Origin: Campylorhamphus procurvoides
Lineage: Eukaryota > Chordata > Aves > Passeriformes > Dendrocolaptidae
Reading direction: 5' to 3'
DNA: 64,000 nt
Assembly (NCBI GenBank): GCA_013396655.1
Contig: WBMV01004156.1
Coordinates: 1,044,867-1,108,866, forward strand
The notes beneath the pieces were generated by a model. The model worked only from the letters and a program-made list of their open reading frames with translations, was not told the origin of the DNA and ran no database searches. Shown in pieces: positions 39,201 through 45,061 of the stretch. Position numbers and translations under genes: made by a program. Positions within the stretch are counted from its first letter, which is position 1. Each line of letters opens with the position of its first letter.

Positions 39201-42200
39201 AAAGGGATTTGCCAGCCAAGCCATAGGGAACTCCAGGGAACTCAATGACCTGATTTTCATGAGGTGTCTCCCGAGCACCCACTGTTTGTCTTGCCACGCC
39301 GCCAAGACACATCCTCTTGCCTTCAGCAGCACCCCTTTGCTCAAGCACTTCAGTCCCTGAATTTCTAGGAATCATAGAATGTTAGGGGGTTGGAATGCAC
39401 CTTAAGGATCATCTAGTCACAACTCGCCCTGCCATGGGGCAGAGGCACTTCCCACTAGAGCAGGTTGCTCAGAACTCCATCCAACCTGGCTTTGAAAACC
39501 ACCAAGGTTGGGGCACCCACAACCTCCCTGGGCAACCTGTTCCAGTATCTCACCATTCTCACAGTAAAGAATNNNNNNNNNNNNNNNNNNNNNNNNNNNN
39601 NNNNNNNNNNNNNNNNNNNNNNNNNNNNNNNNNNNNNNNNNNNNNNNNNNNNNNNNNNNNNNNNNNNNNNNNNNNNNNNNNNNNNNNNNNNNNNNNNNNN
39701 NNNNNNNNNNNNNNNCTCACAGTAAAGAATTTCTTCCTAATAGCTAACCTACATTTATCCTCTTTCAATTACTCCTTGTCCTATCACTGCAGAGTCCCTC
39801 TCTGGCTTCCCTGTGGGTCCCCTTCAGATACTGGGAGGTTGTCATGAGGTCTCCACTCTGAGAGGGGGTCCCCTGAGGAGATCAGGATTTGGCTACAGAC
39901 CTTATCTTTGGTGTGCTTTATGTTTGTTTGTTTTTGTAGGAGACTTGCCTAATCCCCCTTTCTCATCTGCTTCCCATTCCCCCACAGTAACTAATGACCA
40001 CACTCCAAGCACCATTTGGCACCCCCTNCACAACTCGCCCTGCCATGGGGCAGAGGCACTTCCCACTAGAGCAGGTTGCTCAGAACTCCATCCAACCTGG
40101 CTTTGAAAACCACCAAGGTTGGGGCACCCACAACCTCCCTGGGCAACCTGTTCCAGTATCTCACCACCCTCACAGTAAAGAATTTCTTCCTAATAGCTAA
40201 CCTACATTTATCCTCTTTCAATTACTCCTTGTCCTATCACTGCAGAGTCCCTCTCTGGCTTCCCTGTGGTTCCCCTTCAGATACTGGGAGGTTGTCATGA
40301 GGTTTCCACTCTGAGAGGGGGTCCCCTGAGGAGATCAGGATTTGGCTTCAGTAGCATGACCATACCTTTGGGGTGCTTTTTGTTTGTTTGTTTTTGTAGG
40401 AGACTTGCCTAATCACCCTTTTCTCATCTGCTTCCCGTTCCCCCACAGTAACTAATGGCCACACTCCANCACTCCAAGCACCATTTGGCACCCCCTACCC
40501 TGATCTGGCTCCCCGCAGGGTAACCTGCCCGGTAACCTTCTGGTGGGGCAGGATGATATCCCCCCATTCCATCCCATGCCGTCCCATCCCATACCGTCCC
40601 GTCCCACCCTGTTCCATCCCATCCCGTCCTGTCCCATCCCATCACATGCCGTCCCAAACCCATCCCGTCTCGTCCCATCCCATCCTGTCCCATCCTATCC
40701 CATTGCATGCCATCCCAATCCCATCCCGTCCCATCCCATCCCGTCCTGTTCCATCCCATCCCATTCGGTCCCGTCNCCCACGCCATCCCTGCTCCCAGCC
40801 CCGCATCCCCCGGGATGCCGGCGGCTCCTCCCGCGCCCGGGGCCTCGGCCGGGCCAACAGCGGCACCTGGCGGCGCCGGGCGGGGAGGGCTGGCACACCC
40901 CGGGGGGGCACGGGGGACACGGGGCAGGGGGGACGCAGGCGGTGTGCCCAGCCCCGGGGGTGGCACTGCCCCCGCGCCCCACACACCGCGGGCAGCGGCG
41001 GCCATGGGTTTTCTCCCGGCAGGAAATTCCTGACGCAGAAGGACAAGGAAAGTATCTTCACTATGGACCACTTCCCGCTGTGGTACCGCCGGGCGGCCGA
41101 GCATCCCCCCGGGAGCTTCATCTACAGCGTTGTCTCAGAGGACGAGTCAGGTAACCCCAGCCTGAACGCAGAGTAGAGGAGGAGAAGGAAAGAGAAAGCT
41201 TTTCACATCTTGCATCCCACACCACGCCCATCCCGGTACCTTTATTCCTGCTTCCCGCCCTAGTGGAAAGGGCAGAGACCTGAGCTCCTGGTGTTACCTT
41301 CACAGCAGTGCAGAGGCAGAGGGGTCATGGCCAGGGCACTGCTCACAGCAGAGGGACAAAGCTACGAGCTGTGGGGAAGGCAGGCAGGGCTGTGTGATGC
41401 AGGGTTCCAGAGGAGGTGAAGGATGCAAGGAAGTGCAGGGCTTGGGTAGATGGAAAGATTTAGGGAGGTGGGAGTTGGGGGAACACAAGGTACCCGTGGG
41501 TCTGGAGAACACATGAAATGTGAGAAAGGAACAGGAAAGGTATTGAAAAAGAAATGAGACACAGGTGTGGCCAGGCTTGGGAGGGAACATCAGCTGGACT
41601 GGATGTCAGAAGTGGCATGGATGAGGGACCATCAACGCTCAGTCGGGAAGTCTAAGTTTGGAGGGTGTCATTTTTTCCATCACCACTTTCCATGACAGGA
41701 ATGGATGTTTTTGTTATGGAAGATGGCAGCAGAAAAGGGTGGGGGGAAACATTTTTCCATAGCATTGATGCCCTGCATCCTTCCTATCCTCCTCCTAGAA
41801 TATGGCATCTCTTGCTCAGTAAAGAAGTTCAAACACTAGAGGAAAGTGAGGAGTAGCTTTTCAGTGTCTCTTGCTTAGGGTGTTGGTTCCTGTGAGTATG
41901 CAGGGCCAGCCACGACCTCCTCAAAGGCTGAAAGAGAGCAGGAGAGCCTAAAAAGAAACAAACAAAACAAAATATTCATGTGAGACTCCTACACAGAAGG
42001 CAGAAATCCCCTCTGTGCTCCTCCCTGGCCCCTAGCTCTCCATCTCTGTCATGGAGCTCGGCACTTCAGCTGTTAAAGCTTTTTGTGGCGCAGTGGTGGG
42101 AGGCTGGTGGGTGGGAAAGCAAGTAGCAAAGTGAAGAAAACCAGGCTGGAAGGCAAGAGATGAACCAGGATGCAAAGTGAGAAGGTTGGAAAGAGAAAAT

Positions 42201-45061
42201 ACTTGAAACCTTCCACAAAAGCCTCTCTCTGCCCAGCACCCTTACATCTCACTTAAAAGTCAAGTGTGGAGAGAGGTGGAGAGATGACAGGAGGGGCCTT
42301 TTACTCCCCTGCATGCCACAGCATTTGCTCTTTGGAATAGAGCACGAGTTAGAAAACCAGGCAGTGACACCCTGTGGGATTTCCTAGGGCAGCCACTACC
42401 CACAGAAATCACTCCTGGCTTAGCATGGGGGTTGTGGTTTGCTGTGGCTTTCTTAGAAGTCATGGGTAGTTATGCATAAAGACAGAAGACAAGTAGCTGC
42501 CACTGGTTTTTGTTTTACATGCCTATTGGTCAGAAGCTTCAATCAAGCCCAAAACCCCATTCACCTGGAAACCCTGCAGGCACATTGTAAGAAGTGGCAC
42601 ATGGCCCTGAAGACCTTGTGCCCTGAACTGTAAGGGAGATTAGGAGTCTCTTTAGGGATGAGCAGCTGAGTTTAGAGGGTCTGTGATCCATGAGATCACA
42701 CAGGATGCCTGGAGAGAGCCAGGAAATAATCAACAGTGTTTCTGAGTCACAGGGGTTCACTGTAAAGCAGTCCAGGCCTTTCCATGACATCTGATGAGGC
42801 AGGACTGCTCCACCTTTTAGCCAAGAAAGGCCATCCAGTTTCTTATTAAATTCCATTAGATGTTGTAGTCCCCTTTTTATGTTTTCCACAATTCCCTGCC
42901 CAGTGACAACGGGTTTTCATGGCAGATGGACTTCTAATCATATAAGAAGGAAAAGCCCCAAGAGCACCCTGTTGGGGAGGAAACCATCAGGGAATGACTG
43001 CAGGTCATCAGAGTACTTTATCCAAGGCACCTCCTTCCAGTGTCCAAAAGTCCCAGAGATAAAAAGACAGCAGGGAAACCTCTGTATGTCAAGCAGAACT
43101 GCTGTTGCAGACCAGATCCCTCATGTGTTGGATGGGATTTTTTTTTCAAGAGTAACTAGTGTGTTTCACTTCTTTGTCCCATCCGAGGAAGAACAAGACA
43201 TTTTGAATTCACCATAAAGGCAGGATGATGCCCAAGGCATGTGAGCATAAGTTGGCCGGGTAGTGTTTCCCCAGGGTTTTACTATTTCTGACACCCTTGA
43301 GCAGGTTTATCTGACTTTGGTCCAAAAGGAAAAAACTAATGAGAGCCTCCAGGCTAAACGGTGATGAGACACTGAATTGTGCTCTGGAAACACTGGGTAC
43401 CATCTAGAATGATGAAGGCAGAAATGGAAAGCAGTAACAAATGCTGGAACTATTGGGAAAGAAAGAATCCCTGATGTTTAAAGTAAGCAAGAGATTTCCA
43501 TACAGCATGCAAAGAGGGAATCAACTGCAGACTAAATCGATCATATTGACCTTTAAACTGTCCCCTGGCAGTTTCAAAAGAGGTGCCCCAGATGAAGCTA
43601 ATCTAGTAGTTTAAAAAAAAAAAAAAGAACACACAAAAAAAACCCCCAATCAGAAATGGAATCTACCAGATGGACATTTGCAGACTGAAACAACTGCACT
43701 AAGGGGAGGTGGGGTTCACTTGCTTAAGCCTATTCAGCCATGTTATTTTAAATGCCCTCTGGGAGCTAAGAGATCTGCACAGGGCTGGCAGATGTGACAC
43801 AGGACTTACAGGATGCTTAAAACAGCAGCTCAAAGATGGTTGGGAGACCCTGGAGCATTACAGAGTTTAAAGCCCCAGAGGACCTTGTTTCTGAAATGGA
43901 GTGCACCCTGGAAGTACCTGGGAGTGCTTTGTCTGCCTCTGCAGTTTGTGGTGCTGGCCTGGCTTGTGTAACTGAGGCACAATCTGTGCAAGCATTGTCA
44001 GAATTACCTGTGCTGCTTCTCCTCTGCCTAGAGAGTTTAGAGGGTGCATTCAGCAGAACAGCTGTCTGGCCTAAGAGAGGCTCCACGTGTCCAACATTGA
44101 GGAGGCCAGTCCTTTACATTTTGTCATGGAAGGTTTGGGGCTGAAAGGGACCTCAAGGATCATGTAGTTCCACCCACCCTGCCCTGGGTAGGGAGACCTT
44201 NTAAGCCTATCCAGCCATGTTATTTTAAATGCCCTCTGGGAACTAAGAGATCTGCACAGGGCTGGCAGATGTGACACAGGACTTACAGGATGCTTAAAAC
44301 AGCAGCTCAAAGATGGTTGGGAGACCCTGGAGCATTACAGAGTTTAAAGCCCCAGAGGACCTTGTTTCTGAAATGGAGTGCACCCTGGAAGTACCTGGGA
44401 GTGCTTTGTCTGCCTCTGCAGTTTGTGGTGCTGGCCTGGCTTGTGTAACTGAGCCACAATCTGTGCAAGCATTGTCAGAATTACCTGTGCTGCTTCTCCT
44501 CTGCCTAAAGAGTTTAGAGGGTGCATTCAGCAGAACAGCTGTCTGGCCTAAGAGAGGCTCCACGTGTCCAACATTGAGGAGGCCAGTCCTTTACATTTTG
44601 TCATGGAAGGTTTGGGGCTGAAAGGGACCTCAAGGATCATGTAGTTCCACCCACCCTGCCCTGGGTAGGGAGACCTTCCACTAGACCAGGTTGCTCAAAG
44701 CCCCATCCAACCTGGCCTTGTACACTTCTTTTATGCTGGGGATGCTACTTTTATCATGAGACATTATCTGTAAGTCCAAAAAGGCAAAATCTACTCTTAG
44801 CCCATTAGGTAGCTTATGTGTCTTGAAAGATTCAGTCCTCGGAACTCTGGGGTGTTTCAGAGTTGAGACATACGTATGTACTGTCCTGGATGAGAAAATG
44901 TGTGAGCAAGCTGCTCCTGCTGCATTTTCCTCCTCTCTGGTGGCAATCTAACCAAGGTGGCTGTGTTTGTGTCTTGACAGAGGGAGGTGGCCTACCAAAG
45001 GTGGTGACAGTGAGCACGGCTGTGTCTGTGTCTGTGGATGGGAAGATGGGGATTGCTGCAG
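146..45061 (+). CDS. CACNA2D4: CACNA2D4, voltage-gated calcium channel alpha2delta-4 subunit, 20 internal exons (partial gene)
   Basis: Twenty exons with GT-AG borders and compatible phases join into 590 uninterrupted codons. In order the protein shows the pre-VWA segment with CRNRG, a VWA domain with the MIDAS motif DVSGS (903-917) and ITDGA (around 11975), then the Cache / VGCC_alpha2 region with [48 protein letters not shown] and [12 protein letters not shown]. Family knowledge: alpha2delta subunits are extracellular, membrane-anchored proteins that promote surface delivery and tune gating of CaV1/CaV2 channels; alpha2delta-4 serves photoreceptor synapses. CACNA2D4 is preferred over CACNA2D3 from wording such as [18 protein letters not shown] and from the nested LRTM2. 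Candidate N-glycosylation sites are NET, NTS and NMS. Both gene ends lie outside the window. No frameshift or premature stop was seen. Confidence 0.95.
207..856 (+). other. CACNA2D4: CACNA2D4 intron 1 of window
   Basis: Holds the short duplication around N 582. No other gene or element recognised. Confidence 0.85.
501..674 (+). repeat. Short direct duplication around N at 582
   Basis: Bases 501-581 and 584-674 are near-identical. The right copy has about 10 extra bases (CTGAAGAAGG) and a few substitutions. Probably two overlapping contig ends, inside intron 1. Confidence 0.75.
857..1007 (+). CDS. CACNA2D4: CACNA2D4 exon 2, start of VWA domain with MIDAS motif
   Basis: Acceptor after atacag at 856, donor gtatgt at 1008. 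One base completes Trp, then 50 codons follow ([10 protein letters not shown] to FVNIIA). DVSGS at 903-917 is the DxSxS metal-ion-dependent adhesion site, required in this family for channel trafficking. It is intact. Confidence 0.97.
1008..3842 (+). other. CACNA2D4: CACNA2D4 introns 2 and 3 (either side of exon 3)
   Basis: 1008-2573 and 2649-3842 are intronic. Nothing beyond unique sequence was recognised. Confidence 0.85.
2574..2648 (+). CDS. CACNA2D4: CACNA2D4 exon 3 (VWA domain)
   Basis: Acceptor tttgcag ends at 2573, donor gtgagt at 2649. Exactly 25 codons, phase 0 at both ends ([12 protein letters not shown] to DRDNRE). Continues directly from FVNIIA of the previous exon. Confidence 0.95.
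3843..3932 (+). CDS. CACNA2D4: CACNA2D4 exon 4 (VWA domain)
   Basis: Acceptor cttgccag ends at 3842, donor gtaaga at 3933. Thirty codons, phase 0-0 ([15 protein letters not shown] to FKILRE). Followed by the largest fully contained intron, about 8 kb. Confidence 0.95.
4383..5957 (+). repeat. 787-base direct duplication split by N at 5170
   Basis: 4383-5169 and 5171-5957 have equal length and differ by scattered substitutions and single-base indels. The single N lies exactly between them. Likely two alleles placed in tandem; a recent true tandem duplication is the alternative. Confidence 0.9.
6409..6438 (+). repeat. 15-base unit repeated twice
   Basis: GGTGGTCCATAAAAC occurs at 6411 and again at 6426, a small tandem duplication in intron 4. 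Confidence 0.8.
8078..8150 (+). mobile_element. Short CR1 LINE tail
   Basis: CCAGATGATCCTTGAGGGAC and CCCTTCCAACCTGGTATTCT followed by diverged ATTCTGTG words match the CR1 3' end in sense orientation. Confidence 0.7.
11921..12034 (+). CDS. CACNA2D4: CACNA2D4 exon 5 (VWA domain, third MIDAS loop)
   Basis: Acceptor ttcctag ends at 11920. The donor at 12035 is gtctgt, with an unusual C at +3. Thirty-eight codons, phase 0-0 ([15 protein letters not shown] to YNWPDRK). The Asp of ITDGA (11975-11977) is a conserved VWA metal-site residue. The exon can be skipped without a frameshift. Confidence 0.94.
12035..15216 (+). other. CACNA2D4: CACNA2D4 introns 5 and 6 (either side of exon 6)
   Basis: 12035-13122 and 13202-15216 are intronic. 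The long open frame at 12928-13587 runs through exon 6 and its flanks by chance. No repeat was recognised. Confidence 0.85.
13123..13201 (+). CDS. CACNA2D4: CACNA2D4 exon 6 (end of VWA domain)
   Basis: Acceptor gttcccag ends at 13122. The donor at 13202 is gtgctg, which looks weak. Twenty-six codons plus one base ([17 protein letters not shown] to ACNNK). Confidence 0.94.
15217..15350 (+). CDS. CACNA2D4: CACNA2D4 exon 7 (VWA-Cache junction)
   Basis: Acceptor is the less common form gtcaag (ends 15216); donor gtaagg at 15351. Two bases complete Gly, then 44 codons ([19 protein letters not shown] to EAYMDSA). Very strongly conserved across the alpha2delta-3/-4 pair. Confidence 0.95.
15351..18391 (+). 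other. CACNA2D4: CACNA2D4 intron 7
   Basis: About 3 kb of unique sequence, with an AT-rich run of TTTATAAAAATTT type near 16338-16375. No gene seen. Confidence 0.85.
18392..18469 (+). CDS. CACNA2D4: CACNA2D4 exon 8 (Cache region)
   Basis: Acceptor tgtggcag ends at 18391, donor gtgagt at 18470. Twenty-six codons, phase 0-0 ([18 protein letters not shown] to KKNET). NET is a candidate N-glycosylation sequon. Confidence 0.95.
18750..19165 (-). mobile_element. Degraded CR1-like fragment, antisense (tentative)
   Basis: CAGGCTGGAAGAGATCATTA then TTGTCTAGTCCATC, TCGGTTCCTGTCATAATGGC and CATTTCTAGTTTCTCAGCAT are arranged as in an antisense CR1 3' half. Strongly diverged. Confidence 0.4.
19748..19828 (+). 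CDS. CACNA2D4: CACNA2D4 exon 9 (Cache region)
   Basis: Acceptor ttttaaag ends at 19747, donor gtaaga at 19829. Twenty-seven codons, phase 0-0 ([18 protein letters not shown] to LAPRYK). Confidence 0.95.
22228..22302 (+). CDS. CACNA2D4: CACNA2D4 exon 10 (Cache region)
   Basis: Acceptor tcttcag ends at 22227, donor gtatgt at 22303. Twenty-five codons, phase 0-0 ([20 protein letters not shown] to DLRPL), the core of a Cache fold strand pair. Confidence 0.96.
23664..23750 (+). CDS. CACNA2D4: CACNA2D4 exon 11
   Basis: Acceptor acaccag ends at 23663, donor gtgagt at 23751. Twenty-nine codons, phase 0-0 ([20 protein letters not shown] then VEWEDQDEI). A basic stretch followed by an acidic one. Confidence 0.96.
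25600..25990 (+). mobile_element. CR1 LINE 3' fragment
   Basis: Contains the CR1 3' words TTGTTCAGCCTGGAGGAGAC, AGGAGCTGGACTTGATGATC and a terminal AATGATTCT. No intact reverse transcriptase frame; 5'-truncated as is usual for CR1. Confidence 0.85.
27002..27073 (+). CDS. CACNA2D4: CACNA2D4 exon 12
   Basis: Acceptor cctctgcag ends at 27001, donor gtaaga at 27074. Twenty-four codons, phase 0-0 ([18 protein letters not shown] to VPVDKG). Confidence 0.95.
28610..28800 (-). mobile_element. Degraded CR1/L3-like LINE fragment, antisense
   Basis: GAGAAGCTGTTTCAAGTGCT, AAACCCAGATACATTGCATG and AGAAAAGCAACCAAGGTTTT resemble the antisense of an ancient CR1 reverse-transcriptase segment. Older and more diverged than the avian CR1 tails here. 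Confidence 0.45.
29937..30056 (+). mobile_element. CR1 LINE 3' end (first copy)
   Basis: Ends in TCATCTCAGAGATCTTTTCC and GATTCTGTGATTCTGTG, the CR1 3' signature. It is the shorter copy of the duplicated segment. Confidence 0.8.
30344..30580 (+). mobile_element. CR1 LINE 3' fragment (second copy)
   Basis: Includes AATAACTTCATAGAAGGGGT, ACTGGAATGGACTGCTCAGC and the GATTCTGTGATTCTGTG terminus. It holds about 150 bases missing from the neighbouring copy. Confidence 0.85.
31918..31939 (+). repeat. (GAT)7 microsatellite
   Basis: Seven uninterrupted GAT units in intron 12. They produce poly-Asp or poly-His stretches in spurious frames. Confidence 0.9.
32313..32374 (+). CDS. CACNA2D4: CACNA2D4 exon 13
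   Basis: Acceptor tattccag ends at 32312, donor gtgagc at 32375. Twenty codons plus two bases ([20 protein letters not shown]). Confidence 0.95.
33065..33132 (+). CDS. CACNA2D4: CACNA2D4 exon 14
   Basis: Acceptor cctccag ends at 33064, donor gtaggt at 33133. One base completes Ser, then 22 codons plus one base ([20 protein letters not shown] then EE). NTS is a candidate glycosylation site. Confidence 0.95.
33271..33316 (+). CDS. CACNA2D4: CACNA2D4 exon 15 (micro-exon, 46 nt)
   Basis: Acceptor tgatttcag ends at 33270, donor gtaagt at 33317. Two bases, 14 codons ([14 protein letters not shown]) and two bases. Only 138 bases separate it from the previous exon. Confidence 0.93.
34050..34230 (-). 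mobile_element. Degraded CR1-like fragment, antisense (tentative)
   Basis: AATGAAGTGGTCAAAATTGG and AAGCAGGATTAGAAGACTGG resemble the antisense of a CR1 segment. Weak, word-level resemblance only. Confidence 0.3.
34764..34861 (+). CDS. CACNA2D4: CACNA2D4 exon 16
   Basis: Acceptor cccaccag ends at 34763, donor gtgagt at 34862. One base completes Trp, then 32 codons plus one base ([19 protein letters not shown] to EEPDLE). Confidence 0.95.
36595..36818 (+). mobile_element. CR1 LINE 3' fragment
   Basis: Carries GAAGAAATTCTTCATAGAAA, GGAATGGCTTGCCCAGGGAG and GACTTGATGACCTCAGAGGT, ending in CCTGTGATTCTTTG. A classic avian CR1 tail in sense orientation inside intron 16. Confidence 0.88.
37019..37112 (+). 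CDS. CACNA2D4: CACNA2D4 exon 17
   Basis: Acceptor ctactcag ends at 37018, donor gtaagt at 37113. Two bases complete Cys, then 30 codons plus two bases ([17 protein letters not shown] to LALNMS). NMS is a candidate glycosylation site. Confidence 0.95.
38084..38179 (+). CDS. CACNA2D4: CACNA2D4 exon 18
   Basis: Acceptor ttccacag ends at 38083, donor gtaagt at 38180. One base completes Leu, then 31 codons plus two bases ([18 protein letters not shown] to SEKVSN). Confidence 0.94.
39367..39860 (-). mobile_element. CR1 LINE 3' fragment, antisense (interrupted by N run)
   Basis: Begins with AATCATAGAATGTTAGGGGG and continues CTAGAGCAGGTTGCTCAGAA and CTGGGCAACCTGTTCCAGTA, the reverse complement of the CR1 tail. 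The N run 39574-39715 is probably spurious. Confidence 0.85.
39574..39715. other. Assembly gap (142 N)
   Basis: The only multi-base N run. Flanking 15-base identity and the ungapped neighbouring copy suggest its true length is about zero. Confidence 0.9.
40029..40325 (-). mobile_element. CR1 LINE fragment, antisense (second copy)
   Basis: Repeat of the preceding CR1 without its 3' terminus, continuous through the point where the first copy has Ns. Confidence 0.83.
40557..40793. repeat. Pentanucleotide minisatellite, (CCCAT/CCCGT)n
   Basis: About 235 bases of imperfect CCCAT, CCCGT and CCTGT units in intron 18, broken by an N at 40776. The minus strand is regularly spaced G3-N2 and should form G-quadruplexes. 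It gives spurious long open frames of Pro/Ser/His or Trp/Asp/Gly repeats. Confidence 0.9.
40902..40932 (+). other. G-quadruplex motif 90 bases before exon 19
   Basis: Four G runs of 7, 5, 4 and 6 bases separated by loops of 3, 4 and 2 bases fit the strict G3+N1-7 rule on the sense (pre-mRNA) strand. Confidence 0.7.
41023..41150 (+). CDS. CACNA2D4: CACNA2D4 exon 19
   Basis: Acceptor cccggcag ends at 41022, donor gtaacc at 41151. One base completes Arg, then 42 codons plus one base ([18 protein letters not shown] to VVSEDES). It lies at the end of a GC-rich segment whose base composition is unlike the other exons. Confidence 0.94.
43725..44677 (+). repeat. 476-base direct duplication split by N at 44201
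   Basis: 43725-44200 and 44202-44677 are equal in length with only a few substitutions. The duplicated open frames inside are therefore not a gene family. It lies in intron 19. Confidence 0.92.
44602..44735 (-). mobile_element. CR1 LINE 3' fragment, antisense
   Basis: GGCTGAAAGGGACCTCAAGG, then CCACTAGACCAGGTTGCTCA and CCCATCCAACCTGGCCTTG. The first part also appears at 44125-44200 because of the duplication. Confidence 0.8.
44981..45061 (+). CDS. CACNA2D4: CACNA2D4 exon 20, last one visible in the window
   Basis: Acceptor cttgacag ends at 44980, donor gtagga at 45062. Two bases complete Glu, then 26 codons plus one base ([18 protein letters not shown] to MGIAA). The family sequence that should follow (a segment near LEFLQRKFW) was not found in the remaining 19 kb. 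Confidence 0.92.

Larger units (their letters stand above)
39418..40497 (+). repeat. Duplicated CR1-containing segment around a 142-base N run
   Basis: 39418-39573 plus 39716-40027 recurs at 40029-40468 plus 40477-40497. The N run 39574-39715 is flanked on both sides by the same 15 bases (CTCACAGTAAAGAAT), and the second copy runs through this point with no gap. N at 40469 is likewise flanked by a repeated CACTCCA. Confidence 0.9.
38180..41022 (+). other. CACNA2D4: CACNA2D4 intron 18
   Basis: Holds duplicated antisense CR1 copies, all three gap types, the pentanucleotide minisatellite and the G-quadruplex motif. It is the most repeat-rich and least reliably assembled intron. Confidence 0.85.
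40795..41150 (+). promoter_or_regulatory. CpG-rich GC block covering exon 19 of CACNA2D4
   Basis: The segment is very GC-rich with dense CpG (for example CGGCGGCGCCGGGCGG-like words) while surrounding introns are not. It overlaps a coding exon and lies far from the CACNA2D4 start. It may be an orphan CpG island or local GC expansion. No core promoter motif was identified. Confidence 0.5.
41151..44980 (+). other. CACNA2D4: CACNA2D4 intron 19
   Basis: Holds the 476-base duplication, an antisense CR1 tail and an A-rich run near 43613-43640. No gene seen. Confidence 0.85.

Noticed and set aside
40543..41176. Long open frames of Pro/Ser/His or Trp/Asp/Gly repeats on both strands
   Set aside because: They translate the pentanucleotide minisatellite and GC-rich intron; only 41023-41150 in the frame [10 protein letters not shown] is coding.
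43836..44621. Twin 102-codon frames
   Set aside because: Exact result of the 476-base duplication around N 44201; no exon signals or family match.
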